A stretch of DNA of 64,000 nucleotides from Betaproteobacteria bacterium (GCA_028292405.1 JAQGMJ010000039.1:40979-104978), one strand, 5' to 3'. Positions 49,857 through 62,238 are shown, counted from the stretch's first letter. Numbers and translations are program-made. Notes: generated by a model not told the origin, from the letters alone.

Positions 49857-51644
49857 ATGGCGCAATACCAAGCCCCCCTGCGCGACATGCAGTTCGTGCT
49901 GCACGAAGTGCTGAACGTCGAAGCAACGCTGAAAAAAATGCCGGCCCACGCCGAAGTCACCCGCGACCTGCTCGACCAGGTGCTGGAAGAAGGCGGCAAG
50001 TTCTGCGCCGAAGTGCTGTTTCCACTCAACGCGGTGGGCGATCGCGAAGGCTGCACGCTGGACACCACCACGCATGAAGTGAAGACCCCGACCGGATTCA
50101 AGGCGGCTTACACACAGTTCGTCGAGGCCGGCTGGCCCGCGCTCTCCTGCGATCCCACCTACGGCGGCCAGGGTCTGCCGCACGTGGCGCAATCGGCCTT
50201 CCAGGAAATGATGAATTCGGCCAACCAGGCCTGGACCATGTACCCCGGCCTCACGCATGGGGCATACCAGGCGTTGCTGGCGCACGGCACCGAAGCGCAA
50301 AAGACCACCGTGCTGCCGAAACTCATCGAGGGCACCTGGACCGGCACCATGTGCCTGACCGAGCCGCATTGCGGCACCGACCTCGGCCTCCTGCGTAGCC
50401 GCGCCGAGCCGCAGGCCGACGGCACCTACAAGATCACCGGCGGCAAGATTTTCATCTCCTCCGGCGAGCACGACATGGCGGAGAACATCGTGCACCTTGT
50501 GCTGGCGCGCCTGCCGGATGCGCCGCCGGGCACCAAGGGGATTTCGCTGTTCCTGGTGCCCAAGTATATGTACGGCGCCGACGGCATGCTCGGCGCGCGC
50601 AACCCGATCACCTGCGGCGCACTGGAACACAAGATGGGCATCCACGGGAACTCCACCTGCCAGATGAATCTGGACGGCGCCGTCGGCACCATTGTGGGCC
50701 AGCCCAACAAGGGCCTGAATGCGATGTTCGTGATGATGAACGGCGCGCGCCTGGGCGTGGGCATGCAGTCGCTCGGCCTGATGGCCACCGCCTACCAGTC
50801 TTCCGCCGCCTATGCGAAGGAGCGCATCCAGAGCCGCTCGCTTTCCGGACCGAAGGCGAAGGACAAGCCGGCCGACCCAATCATCGTTCACCCCGACGTG
50901 CGACGCATGCTGCTGACGCAGCGCGCCTACCTCGAAGGCTCGCGCGCCTTTGCCTACTGGATCGCGCTGCAGGCCGACATCGCCCATTACTCGGACGACG
51001 AGGACGAGCGTAAAGATGCGGAAGATATGCTCACCCTGCTCACCCCGGTGATCAAGGCCTTCATCACCGACGCCGGCTTCGAGTGCACCAACCTGGCGAT
51101 GCAGGTCTACGGCGGCCACGGCTACATCAGCGAGAACGGCATCGAGCAACTGGCGCGCGACGCCCGCATCAACATGATCTACGAGGGCACCAACACCATC
51201 CAGTCGCTCGACCTGCTGGGGCGCAAGGTGCTGGGCGACGGCGGCGCCAAGCTGAAGAAATTCGGCCGCGAGGTCGAGGCCTTTGTCAGCGAGCACCAGC
51301 AGGAGCCGGGCATGGCCGAGTTCGCCGCCGGGCTGGAAGACATCGGCGGCAAGCTCACCGACATTTCCGGCTGGGTCGGCATGCAGGGCATGAAGAATCC
51401 GGAGGAAATCGGCGCGGCGGCGGTGGATTATTTGCGCCTGGCCGGCCATATGGTCTACGCTTACTTCTGGGCGCGCATGGCGCAGGTGGCCTTGCCGAAG
51501 GCGAAGGACGATGCCTTCTACAACGCCAAGGTGCAAACGGCGAAGTTCTATTACGCGCGACTGCTGCCCGAAAGTGAAATGCTGGTGAAGCGCATCAAAG
51601 CGGGTTCGAAGAGCTTGCTCTCTCTCGAAGCCGAAGCTTTCTAA
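49857..51644 (+). CDS. Acyl-CoA dehydrogenase (long form)
   Basis: A 595-residue flavoenzyme with an N-terminal extension (about 1-60) and a C-terminal extension, as in the longer acyl-CoA dehydrogenases. The FAD/acyl-CoA motifs are MCLTEPHCGTDLG and the ending YGGHGYISENGIEQLARDARI. Catalytic Glu443 lies in YEGTNTIQ. It makes the first, FAD-dependent double bond in fatty acid oxidation. AAGG lies ahead of the ATG. The FadB-like gene follows 18 bases later. Confidence 0.95.
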   Translation: MAQYQAPLRDMQFVLHEVLNVEATLKKMPAHAEVTRDLLDQVLEEGGKFCAEVLFPLNAVGDREGCTLDTTTHEVKTPTGFKAAYTQFVEAGWPALSCDPTYGGQGLPHVAQSAFQEMMNSANQAWTMYPGLTHGAYQALLAHGTEAQKTTVLPKLIEGTWTGTMCLTEPHCGTDLGLLRSRAEPQADGTYKITGGKIFISSGEHDMAENIVHLVLARLPDAPPGTKGISLFLVPKYMYGADGMLGARNPITCGALEHKMGIHGNSTCQMNLDGAVGTIVGQPNKGLNAMFVMMNGARLGVGMQSLGLMATAYQSSAAYAKERIQSRSLSGPKAKDKPADPIIVHPDVRRMLLTQRAYLEGSRAFAYWIALQADIAHYSDDEDERKDAEDMLTLLTPVIKAFITDAGFECTNLAMQVYGGHGYISENGIEQLARDARINMIYEGTNTIQSLDLLGRKVLGDGGAKLKKFGREVEAFVSEHQQEPGMAEFAAGLEDIGGKLTDISGWVGMQGMKNPEEIGAAAVDYLRLAGHMVYAYFWARMAQVALPKAKDDAFYNAKVQTAKFYYARLLPESEMLVKRIKAGSKSLLSLEAEAF

Positions 51645-51662
51645 GAACAATCGGAGACACTC

Positions 51663-54071
<2,409 letters not shown>

Positions 54072-54083
54072 AAGGAGACGAAC

Positions 54084-55280
54084 ATGAGCAAACAAGTCCA
54101 GGAAGCCTACATCGTCTCCGCCGTGCGCAGCCCGATCGGCAAGGCGCCGCGCGGCATGTTCCGCCACACCCGGCCCGACGACCTGCTGGTGCATGTGTTG
54201 AAGTCGGCGATGGCGCGCGTGCCCAATCTCGACCCGCATGCGGTCGAAGACGCGATCATCGGTTGCGCGATTCCCGAAGCGCAGCAGGGACTGAACGTCG
54301 GGCGCATCGCCGTGCTGCTGGCGGGCCTGCCGCAAAGCGTGGGCGGCGTGACCGTCAACCGCTTTTGCGCTTCGGGCCTCACAGCGATTGCAATGGCGGC
54401 CGACCGCATTCGCGTCGGCGAGGCCGATGTGATGATCGCCGGCGGCTGCGAGTCGATGAGCATGGTGCCGATGATGGGCAACGCGCCGTCGATGAACGAC
54501 AAGATTTTCACCGACGAGAACATCGGCATCGCCTACGGCATGGGCCTCACCGCCGAGCGCGTGGCCGAGCAGTGGAAGGTGAGCCGCGAGGCGCAGGATG
54601 CGTTTTCGCTGAAGTCGCACCAGAAGGCGCTGGCAGCAATTGCCGCCGGGCACTTCAAGGACGAGATCGCGCCGATCACCATCACCGAGCGCTTTCCCGA
54701 TCTGGGCAAGGGGGAGATCCGCGACAAGGTGCGCACGCTTGACACCGACGAAGGTCCGCGCGCCGATACCACGCTCGAAGGCCTGGCGAAATTACGCACC
54801 GTGTTCGCGCCCAAGGGCAGCGTGACCGCCGGCAATAGCTCGCAGACTTCCGACGGCGCCGGTGCGCTGATCATCGTCTCCGAAAAAGCGCTGAAGCAAT
54901 ACAACCTGACGCCGCTGGCGCGCTTCGTCTCCTTCGCCATTCGCGGGGTGCCGCCGCAGATCATGGGCATCGGGCCGAAGGAAGCCATCCCGCTGGCGCT
55001 TAGGAGTGCCGGGTTAAAACAACAGGACATGGGCTGGATCGAGCTCAACGAAGCCTTCGCCGCGCAGGCCCTGGCGGTGATCGGCGACCTCGGCCTGAAC
55101 ACCGCCGTGCTGAACCCGAACGGCGGCGCGATTGCGCTGGGCCACCCGCTGGGCGCCACCGGCGCGATGCGCGCGGCCACCTGCATCCACGGCATGCGCC
55201 GCAGCAAGGCGAAGTACGGCATGGTGACCATGTGCATCGGCACCGGCATGGGCGCGGCGGGTATCTTCGAGGCGGTGTAA
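54084..55280 (+). CDS. fadA: Acetyl-CoA acyltransferase (thiolase)
   Basis: A 398-residue thiolase. The catalytic set is complete: nucleophile Cys95 in VNRFCASGL, His354 in GHPLGATG and Cys384 in MCIGTGMGAAG. It would cleave 3-ketoacyl-CoA with CoA to give acetyl-CoA, the last step after the FadB-like enzyme. It starts 12 bases after that gene with AGGAG in front. Confidence 0.95.
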   Translation: MSKQVQEAYIVSAVRSPIGKAPRGMFRHTRPDDLLVHVLKSAMARVPNLDPHAVEDAIIGCAIPEAQQGLNVGRIAVLLAGLPQSVGGVTVNRFCASGLTAIAMAADRIRVGEADVMIAGGCESMSMVPMMGNAPSMNDKIFTDENIGIAYGMGLTAERVAEQWKVSREAQDAFSLKSHQKALAAIAAGHFKDEIAPITITERFPDLGKGEIRDKVRTLDTDEGPRADTTLEGLAKLRTVFAPKGSVTAGNSSQTSDGAGALIIVSEKALKQYNLTPLARFVSFAIRGVPPQIMGIGPKEAIPLALRSAGLKQQDMGWIELNEAFAAQALAVIGDLGLNTAVLNPNGGAIALGHPLGATGAMRAATCIHGMRRSKAKYGMVTMCIGTGMGAAGIFEAV

Positions 55281-55294
55281 GCAGGCCAGGCAGA

Positions 55295-55326
55295 CAACAA
55301 GGGGTGTCCACGGACGCCCTTTGTTT
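55295..55326 (+). terminator. Terminator after thiolase gene
   Basis: A 14-bp imperfect stem (55296-55309 with 55312-55325, with wobble pairs) between A-rich and T-rich ends (TTTGTTTG). It ends the beta-oxidation block at the thiolase gene. Confidence 0.7.
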
Positions 55327-55331
55327 GTAGC

Positions 55332-55375
55332 GTGTCGGTGTTTGTCCGACACGGGTGTCAGACAAATCCGAGTTT
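55332..55375. repeat. Overlapping alternative hairpins
   Basis: GTGTCGG (55332-55338) pairs with CCGACAC (55346-55352). The second arm is also part of TTTGTCCGACAC (55341-55352), which can instead pair with GTGTCAGACAAA just downstream (11 of 12 bases). The two folds exclude each other. Confidence 0.55.
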
Positions 55376-55452
55376 ATTTGTGCCGTCTATCGGCCTAGAC
55401 TTAATTTCAGGCCGTCGCCGGGATGCGCCGCTGCGCCCGTGGGGAGTTTTTG

Positions 55453-56217
55453 ATGGAAGTGCTCGTAAGCAAAGAGGCCGGTGTTCTGCGGATCACGCTG
55501 AATCGGCCCGCGAAAAAAAATTCGATCACCGCCGTGATGTACCAGGCGCTGGCCGACGCCCTGTCCGACGCGCGCCGCGATCCGCTGGTAAAGGTAGTAA
55601 TGATTACGGGCGGTGCGGAAATGTTTGCCGCCGGCAACGACCTCGGCGACTTCATGAACAATCCGCCGAGCGACGACAACGCACCGGTGTTCCAGTTTCT
55701 CACCCAGATCAGCGAATGCGAAAAGCCGATCGTCGCTGCCGTGGCCGGTGTTGCAGTCGGCATCGGCACCACCATGCTGCTGCATTGCGACCTGGTCTAT
55801 GCCGCCGACAACACCCGTTTCGCGCTGCCCTTCACCTCCCTGGGGATCGTGCCGGAAGCGGCTTCCTCCTACCTGCTGCCGCTGGTCGCCGGCTACCAGC
55901 AGGCCGCCGAGTTGCTTCTGCTCGGTGAACCTTTTGGCGCGGAACGTGCCAAACAAGCAGGTTTCGTCACCGCCGTGGTGCCGGTGGAGCAGCTTTTGCC
56001 TACTGCCGAGAAGGCGGCCGCAAAACTGGCGGCGTTACCGGGCAAGTCGATCCGCACCACCAAGGCGCTGCTCAAGCAGGCCCATGCGGCACAGGTGGCA
56101 CGGCAGATGCATGAGGAAGGCGTGTTGTTCCGCGGCATGCTTTCCGAACCGGCGGCGCGCGAAGCGCTGGGCGCTTTTTTTGAAAAGCGAAAACCGGATT
56201 TTTCGAAGCTCGAGTAG
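55453..56217 (+). CDS. Enoyl-CoA hydratase/isomerase-family protein
   Basis: A 254-residue crotonase. The oxyanion-hole region is GGAEMFAAGNDLGDFM and the conserved core AAVAGVAVGIGTTMLLHCDLVYAADNTRFALPF; the catalytic Glu is likely in the latter neighbourhood (LGIVPEAAS). It would hydrate or isomerise acyl-CoA. The ATG at 55453 has GGGGAG upstream. It opens a second transcript after the thiolase terminator, continuing with the thioesterase 23 bases later. Confidence 0.92.
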   Translation: MEVLVSKEAGVLRITLNRPAKKNSITAVMYQALADALSDARRDPLVKVVMITGGAEMFAAGNDLGDFMNNPPSDDNAPVFQFLTQISECEKPIVAAVAGVAVGIGTTMLLHCDLVYAADNTRFALPFTSLGIVPEAASSYLLPLVAGYQQAAELLLLGEPFGAERAKQAGFVTAVVPVEQLLPTAEKAAAKLAALPGKSIRTTKALLKQAHAAQVARQMHEEGVLFRGMLSEPAAREALGAFFEKRKPDFSKLE

Positions 56218-56240
56218 CAACAAGAACAGGCAGGGAACAG

Positions 56241-56675
56241 ATGTACCGCAATCCCGCAGTCACCGCAGAAGCGCTTAACGCCAGAGGCACGGGCTACCTG
56301 CCCGGCCTGATCGGCCTGCACATCAAGCGCGTGGCCGACGGCGAGATCGAGAGTGAGCGGGCGGTGCGCCGCGAACTGCTCGCCCCGAACGAATTCCTGC
56401 ATACCGCCAGCGTGATCGCGCTGGCCGACACCTTGGCCGGCTACGGCTGCGTGGCTCACCTGCCCGGGGGCGCCAGCGGCTTTACCACTATCGAACTGAA
56501 AAGCAATTTTCTCGGCACAGCGCGCGAGGGCCACGTCGATTGCACCGCCCGCGCCGCCACCTCGGCCCGCACCACTCAGGTGTGGGACGCCACCGCCACC
56601 CACCGCGAAAGCGGCCGCGCCATCGCGCTGTTCCGCTGCAGGCAGATGGTGCCGTGGCCCAAGGCTTCCGCATGA
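56241..56675 (+). CDS. PaaI-like hotdog thioesterase
   Basis: A 144-residue hotdog protein. The PaaI-type region is EFLHTASVIALADTLAGYG, with Asp as the probable catalytic residue, then FTTIELKSNFLGTAREG. It likely hydrolyses short or aromatic acyl-CoA and would recycle CoA in this oxidation block. The last codons overlap the SGNH hydrolase start (ATGA). Confidence 0.88.
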   Translation: MYRNPAVTAEALNARGTGYLPGLIGLHIKRVADGEIESERAVRRELLAPNEFLHTASVIALADTLAGYGCVAHLPGGASGFTTIELKSNFLGTAREGHVDCTARAATSARTTQVWDATATHRESGRAIALFRCRQMVPWPKASA

Positions 56676-57415
56676 TCGGCGAGCTGCGCATGCGTGACAA
56701 CATCATCCAGACCCTGGCCTGGCCGGCAATGCCGCTGCTGCTGTTGCAGGGGCGCAAGCTGGACCGCGCGCTGCCGCGCCTCTCCCCCGCCGCCGGCCCG
56801 CGCGCCGGCCTGATCGAAGGCAGCGGCGAGCCGCTGCGCCTGCTGGTGTTCGGCGAGTCCACGGCGGTCGGCGTAGGCGTGGAAACGATGCAAGAGGCGG
56901 TGGTCGGCCGCTTTGCCGACATCATTCATCAGCGCAGCGGCCGTGCCGTGGCCTGGGAAGCTGCCGGCTTGCCCGGCGCCACCGTGAGCGAGGGTCACGC
57001 CCATATGCTGCCCACGCTTGCCTCCACGCCGCGCGACCTGGTGCTGGTGCTGTTCGGCGCCAACGACACCCTGGCGCGGCGCCATGCGCGCCACTTCGCC
57101 GCCGACATGCACACGCTGATCGAAGGCCTGCGTGCGCGCGTCGGCGACGCCCATATCATGATGAGCGCGGTGCCGCCGCTGGGTACCTTCCCGGCGCTGC
57201 CGCAGCCCCTGCGCGCCTACATGGGCGCCTGGTCGCGCTGGCTCGACATGGCGCTGGCGCGGGTGGCGTTGCCCGGCGTGCACTATGCGCCGGTGAACAT
57301 TCCGATGGTGCCGGCACTGTTCGCCCGCGACGGCTTTCATCCCAGCCCTCTGGGCTACCAGCGCTGGGCCGAGACCCTGGCCGCCGCCGCGGTCAAGGCC
57401 GAATTGATTCCCTAG
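56672..57415 (+). CDS. SGNH/GDSL-family hydrolase
   Basis: A 247-residue hydrolase with the four SGNH blocks: FGESTAVGVG (block I, Ser nucleophile), AAGLPGATV (Gly), FGANDT (Asn) and DGFHPS (His). It would act on esters, perhaps lipids. No clear signal peptide. It is translated with the thioesterase by a 4-base overlap, so it may cut a fatty ester whose product enters the pathway. Confidence 0.88.
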   Translation: MIGELRMRDNIIQTLAWPAMPLLLLQGRKLDRALPRLSPAAGPRAGLIEGSGEPLRLLVFGESTAVGVGVETMQEAVVGRFADIIHQRSGRAVAWEAAGLPGATVSEGHAHMLPTLASTPRDLVLVLFGANDTLARRHARHFAADMHTLIEGLRARVGDAHIMMSAVPPLGTFPALPQPLRAYMGAWSRWLDMALARVALPGVHYAPVNIPMVPALFARDGFHPSPLGYQRWAETLAAAAVKAELIP

Positions 57416-57463
57416 CGCGGCCTTCTGCAGCCGATCCATCGCGCCATCGGCTATAGTTGGTGC

Positions 57464-58837
57464 ATGCTGAACCGTTTTTTCGATGCGCTGCGCGGACGCG
57501 AAAAGTCCGTACTGCAACCCGCCGCGGCTGCGCCCGCGCCGGCGCTGCCCCTGGATGAATTGCGCGCCCGCCTGCTGCGCGGCGACACTGCCGCCGCCTG
57601 CGGCGAACTGCATGACCTGGCCAACCGCCATCCGCGGAACGCCGACGTGCTGGCGCTATACGGCGCGGCGCTGCTCGAGCTTTCGGTAATCGAACAGGCG
57701 CGCGCCGTGCTGAGCGCCGCGCTGCACCTGCGCCCGGACCACCCCGAAGCCCTCAACACCATGGGCGCGATGGCCGCCGAGCTGGACCACCCCGCCGACG
57801 CCATCGGCTGGTTCGAAGACGTGCTGGAAGTCTCACCGAACGACCTGGCGGCGCGTTACAACCTGGCGCAGGTGCTGTTCCTCAACGGCGAGTACCGGCG
57901 CGGCTTCGACCTGCTGCGTGCGCGACACGAACTGCTGTGGGGCCGCGCCAACCAGATGGCGCCGATGCCGATGTGGCGCGGCGAATCGCTGGAAGGCAAG
58001 CGCCTGCTGGTCTGGTGCGACTGGGGCGGCCTGGGCGACCACCTGCAGTTCGTCCGCTATGTCGGCCTGGTGAAGCAGCGCGCCAATCCGGCGGCGATCG
58101 TCATCGGCGCCGGCCCGGAGTTCGCGCGCCTGTTCTGGCACGTCACCGGCAGCGACGGTGTCGCGCCGCCCGGCTACGCGCCGGCGGTGGACATGCATTG
58201 CCCGCTGCTCGATCTGCCTTATTTATTCGACACCGACCTCGACTCGGTGCCCGCGCCGATTCCCTATTTGCATTCCGACCCGGAGGAGACCGCGCGCTGG
58301 GGCGCGCAACTGGCCGCCGCCGGCCTCACCGACAGCCAGTTGCGCGTCGGCCTGGCGTGGAAAAGCACCGGCGGCGCGGGCGAGGCGCTGATCTATCAGC
58401 GCATGCGGCGGAGCAAGAGCATTCCCGCGCAAGCACTGGCAGCCTTGAACGCGACGGGTTGTCGATTCGTCAGTTTACAAATGGGTGCCGATGCCTACGA
58501 GTGCGCCACCACCGGACTTACGCCCTTCGATTGCAGCGCGGGCATCACCGATTTCGCCTCCACCGCCGCGATCATCGCCAACCTCGACCTGGTGGTCAGC
58601 GCCGACACCTCGGTGGCGCACCTGGCTGGCGCGATGGGCAAGCCAGTGTTGCTGCTGCTGCGCCGCGAGAGCGGCATTTTCTGGCTGCACGGCCGCGACG
58701 ACAGCCCATGGTACCCGCGCATGCGCATCCTGCGCCAAAGTGAGAGCGGAGACTGGGCGCCGGTGCTGGCGCAGGCAGCGCACTGGCTGGGCCGCGCCGC
58801 GCATGAGGGCGCGGACGTGATTATCCCGTTCCGCTAA
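57464..58837 (+). CDS. TPR protein with glycosyltransferase-like C-terminal domain
   Basis: A 457-residue protein. TPR-type helices occupy about 40-180 (RHPRNADVLALYGAALLELS, then LRPDHPEALNTMGAMAAEL, then VSPNDLAARYNLAQVLFLNG). The remainder resembles a glycosyltransferase-9-type fold, with LVWCDWGGLGDHLQFVRYV and the C-terminal VVSADTSVAHLAGAMGKPVLLLL typical of ADP-heptose-type enzymes and their TPR relatives. Target sugar acceptor unknown. The gene has its own terminator that includes the stop codon. Confidence 0.85.
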   Translation: MLNRFFDALRGREKSVLQPAAAAPAPALPLDELRARLLRGDTAAACGELHDLANRHPRNADVLALYGAALLELSVIEQARAVLSAALHLRPDHPEALNTMGAMAAELDHPADAIGWFEDVLEVSPNDLAARYNLAQVLFLNGEYRRGFDLLRARHELLWGRANQMAPMPMWRGESLEGKRLLVWCDWGGLGDHLQFVRYVGLVKQRANPAAIVIGAGPEFARLFWHVTGSDGVAPPGYAPAVDMHCPLLDLPYLFDTDLDSVPAPIPYLHSDPEETARWGAQLAAAGLTDSQLRVGLAWKSTGGAGEALIYQRMRRSKSIPAQALAALNATGCRFVSLQMGADAYECATTGLTPFDCSAGITDFASTAAIIANLDLVVSADTSVAHLAGAMGKPVLLLLRRESGIFWLHGRDDSPWYPRMRILRQSESGDWAPVLAQAAHWLGRAAHEGADVIIPFR

Positions 58838-58848
58838 CGGGCATTTTT
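58825..58848 (+). terminator. Terminator overlapping a stop codon
   Basis: CCCGTT (58825-58830) and AACGGG (58836-58841) form a 6-bp stem with a 5-nt loop, then CATTTTT. The TAA stop of the TPR gene lies inside the hairpin. Confidence 0.75.
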
Positions 58849-58983
58849 CGCGCACTCCGGCGCGCGGCCGCGGTCTATCTGCAGACGGCCCTTGCCCGCC
58901 ACGGTGTGACGGCTTTGCTCTCGGTGCCTTCCTGCCTTGCCCGGACTCGGGTCTGGACCCGTAATTGCCGTGAAATCAGCGGA

Positions 58984-58999
58984 TGGCATGCTCTATGCA
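58984..58999 (+). promoter_or_regulatory. Sigma-54-type -24/-12 promoter
   Basis: TGGCATGCTCTATGCA has GG and GC separated by exactly ten bases, the hallmark of RpoN promoters, with a TGGCA block and a TGCA block. Transcription would start near 59011, about 34 bases before the ATG of the small membrane protein at 59045. An enhancer-binding site upstream was not identified. Confidence 0.6.
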
Positions 59000-59044
59000 T
59001 AGGAGAGTCAGAATAAGAATAAAGCAGGTCCAGGAAAGGTTTGT

Positions 59045-59410
59045 ATGGATACGCGATCTACCTTGCTTGATGGCGCGGCTGGCCCCAGCTCTCGCCCCGC
59101 TTGTTCGTTCTGGTACCTGCTGTCGGCCTACTTCGTGCCGCGCGGCCTGTTTGTCGACCCGGAGACCCAAGGCAGCTGGGGCCGCTGGTCGCGGCGCCGA
59201 CACAACCTCGAAGTGCTGCGCCTCCACTCGTTCACTTTCGCACGGCGCTGGGCCGCGCTCTGGCTGCTCGGCTCCGGCCCGGGCCGCCTGCTCGGCGGCA
59301 CCACCGGCGACCTCATTATGCTGCTGGCGGGGATGGCGATTGTTCCCGCCGTGGTATTCGTCTGCGCCCGCCTCGCGGCGGGAATTGCCGGCGACGACCT
59401 GCCGCTATAA
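59045..59410 (+). CDS. Small membrane protein behind sigma-54-like promoter
   Basis: A 121-residue protein. One or two hydrophobic segments (about 84-112) at the C-terminus, preceded by a basic, Trp-rich region (WGRWSRRRHNLEVL). AGGAAAGG stands before the ATG. No family recognised. The promoter form implies control by an enhancer-binding activator, for example in response to nitrogen, motility or envelope signals. Confidence 0.65.
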   Translation: MDTRSTLLDGAAGPSSRPACSFWYLLSAYFVPRGLFVDPETQGSWGRWSRRRHNLEVLRLHSFTFARRWAALWLLGSGPGRLLGGTTGDLIMLLAGMAIVPAVVFVCARLAAGIAGDDLPL

Positions 59411-59434
59411 AACAAACCGGGCCAGCGGCCCGGT
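59410..59434 (-). terminator. Terminator of molybdenum hydroxylase genes
   Basis: ACCGGGCC (59416-59423) and GGCCCGGT (59427-59434) form an 8-bp stem with a 3-nt loop; on the minus strand it is followed by TTGTTTTAT. It lies just after the stop codon of the large subunit gene. Confidence 0.8.
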
Positions 59435-59465
59435 CTGCATCCTCAGCGCATCAAACCCACCCGGA

Positions 59466-61694
59466 CTATGCGACCAGCTTGTTGTTCTTGATCGGCAGGT
59501 TGCGCACCGGCTTGCCGGTGGCCGCGTAGATCGCATTCAACACCGCCGGCGCAACCACGCAGATGGTCGGCTCGCCCACGCCGCCCCAGAAGTCGTAAGT
59601 CGGCACGATCACCGTCTCCACCTTGGGGTATTGCGCCAGACGGATCATCTGGTAGTCATGGAAATTCGACTGTTGCATGCGCCCTTTCTCGACCGTCATT
59701 TCGCCGAACCAGGTGGCGGTCAGTCCCAGCGCTATCCCGCCTTCGATCTGCGCGGAGATCTGGTCCGGGTTCACCGCGTGGCCGCAGTTGGTCGCCGACA
59801 CCAGGCGATGCACCGTGAGATCGCCCTTGTCGCTCACCGACACCTCAGCGACCGCCGCCGAGTAGCTGCCGTAGCCCATGAACTGCGCGATGCCGCGGAA
59901 ACGCCCGGCTGGCAGCGGCGAACCCCATCCAGCCTTTTCGGCGGCGGCGTTCAGCACGCCGAGGTGCTTGGGAAAATCCTTCATGAACTGGCGGCGGAAC
60001 TCCAGCGAATCAACGCCTGCGGCGCGCGCCATTTCCTCCATAAAGCATTCCATGTAGAGGCCGTTCTGGTTGGTGTTGACACCGCGCCAGGGGCCGACCG
60101 GAACGTGGGTGTTGCGCATCGCATACTCGACCCGCAGGGACGGGAAGGTGTAGCCGAGCTGGGCGTCGCCCGGTTCCTTGTAGTAGCCCTGCAGCTGGCG
60201 GTCGTCCTTGCCGCCGGGGAGAGGCACCGGGCTCAGGAAGGCATTGATCGACTGGCCGGAGACGCGCAGGTGCACGCCAACCAGCTTGCCGTTGGCGTCG
60301 AAACCCGCGCGCATCTTCGCCTGCGAGATCGGGCGGTAGAAATCGTGCGCCATGTCTTCTTCGCGGCTCCAGATCATCTTGATCGGGATGCCGGGCATCT
60401 GCTTGGCGATCGCAATCGCCTGGCGCACGTAGTCCTGCGAGCCGCCGCGCCGGCCGAAGCCGCCGCCGAGGTCATGCTTGTAGACGTCGCACTTGGCCAG
60501 CGGCAGGCCGGACTCTTCCGAGAGCGCGGCGAGGGCAGCCTCGCCGCTTTGCGTGGCAACCCAGCACTCGGCCTTGTCCGCCGTGTAGCGCGCGGTGCAG
60601 TTCATCGGTTCCATCGTCGCGTGGGCGAGGAAGGGGGTGCTGTAGACAGCCTCGATCTTTTTCGCGGCGCCGTCGATCGCCTTGAGCGCATCGTTCTCGT
60701 CGCGCATGGCGTAAGCCTCGGGCGCGTTCAGGCCCTCAGCCAGTTGCTCGGCGATGCTGGCGCTGGAGCGATTGGCGTTCGGGCCTTCCTCCCAGACGAT
60801 AGGCAAGGCGTCGAGCGCCTTCTTGGCGCGCCACCAGGTGTCGGCGACCACGGCCACGGTGTGGTCGTTGACCCTGACCACCTTGCGCACGCCGGGCATG
60901 CCCATCACCTTGGATTCATCGTAGCTCACCAGCTTGCCGGTGTAGACCGGGCAGTCCTTGACCGCGGCCAGCAGCATGCCGGGCAGCTTGACGTCGATGG
61001 CGTAGACCTTGGAGCCGTCGAGCTTGTTCACTGTGTCCAGGCGCTTCACCGACTTGCCGGCGATCTTCCAGCTGCGCGGGTCTTTCAGCTTGATGCCCTT
61101 CGGATCCGGTGGGGTGAGCTTGGCGGCGGCGGTGGCGACCTTGCCGTAGGTCGTCTTGTGCTTGCCGCTGCTGTGAGTGATGACGCTGTCAGTGACGCTG
61201 ACTTCGCTCACCGGTACCTTCCACTGATCGGCGGCGGCCTGCAGCAACATCATGCGGGCGGCGGCGCCGCCCTTGCGCACGTATTCGTGCGAGGTGCGGA
61301 TGCCGCGGCTGCCGCCGGTGGACATGTCGCCCCAGACGCGCTCGCGCGCCAGGTTCTGCCCCGGCGTTGGCGCTTCGGTGGTGACCTTTTTCCAGTCGCA
61401 TTCGAGTTCTTCGGCGACCAGCTGGGCCAGGCCGGTGAGCGTGCCCTGGCCCATCTCGGAGCGGGCGATGCGCACCAGCACGGTGTCGTCGGGCTGGATC
61501 ACCACCCAGGCGTTGAGTTCGGCGCCGGAGCCGGAGGCGCCGGTCTTGCTGACCTGGGTGGCGGTGTTCTCCAGCGCCTGGGCGTTGAAGGACAGCGAGA
61601 AGCCGAGCATCATGCCGCCGCCGGCGGCCGAGCTGATGATGAATTTGCGGCGCGAAGCGCTGGCAGGCTTGGGAGATTTTTTGGCGAGTGTCAT
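59466..61694 (-). CDS. Molybdenum hydroxylase large subunit (IorB-like)
   Basis: A 742-residue protein of the xanthine oxidase/aldehyde dehydrogenase family, split-subunit form with the molybdopterin domain alone. A Tat signal is visible at the N-terminus (SRRKFIISSAAGG), so the enzyme would be exported folded to the periplasm. Conserved Moco parts are ARSEMGQGTLTGLAQLVAEEL, GGGFGRRGG and PVGPWRGVNTNQNGLYMECFMEEMA. IorB hydroxylates isoquinoline-like rings; here the substrate is unknown. GAGGAG precedes the ATG at 61694. It lies ten bases after the small subunit. Confidence 0.92.
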   Translation of the reverse strand: MTLAKKSPKPASASRRKFIISSAAGGGMMLGFSLSFNAQALENTATQVSKTGASGSGAELNAWVVIQPDDTVLVRIARSEMGQGTLTGLAQLVAEELECDWKKVTTEAPTPGQNLARERVWGDMSTGGSRGIRTSHEYVRKGGAAARMMLLQAAADQWKVPVSEVSVTDSVITHSSGKHKTTYGKVATAAAKLTPPDPKGIKLKDPRSWKIAGKSVKRLDTVNKLDGSKVYAIDVKLPGMLLAAVKDCPVYTGKLVSYDESKVMGMPGVRKVVRVNDHTVAVVADTWWRAKKALDALPIVWEEGPNANRSSASIAEQLAEGLNAPEAYAMRDENDALKAIDGAAKKIEAVYSTPFLAHATMEPMNCTARYTADKAECWVATQSGEAALAALSEESGLPLAKCDVYKHDLGGGFGRRGGSQDYVRQAIAIAKQMPGIPIKMIWSREEDMAHDFYRPISQAKMRAGFDANGKLVGVHLRVSGQSINAFLSPVPLPGGKDDRQLQGYYKEPGDAQLGYTFPSLRVEYAMRNTHVPVGPWRGVNTNQNGLYMECFMEEMARAAGVDSLEFRRQFMKDFPKHLGVLNAAAEKAGWGSPLPAGRFRGIAQFMGYGSYSAAVAEVSVSDKGDLTVHRLVSATNCGHAVNPDQISAQIEGGIALGLTATWFGEMTVEKGRMQQSNFHDYQMIRLAQYPKVETVIVPTYDFWGGVGEPTICVVAPAVLNAIYAATGKPVRNLPIKNNKLVA

Positions 61695-61704
61695 GACGAT
61701 CTCC

Positions 61705-62238
<534 letters not shown>

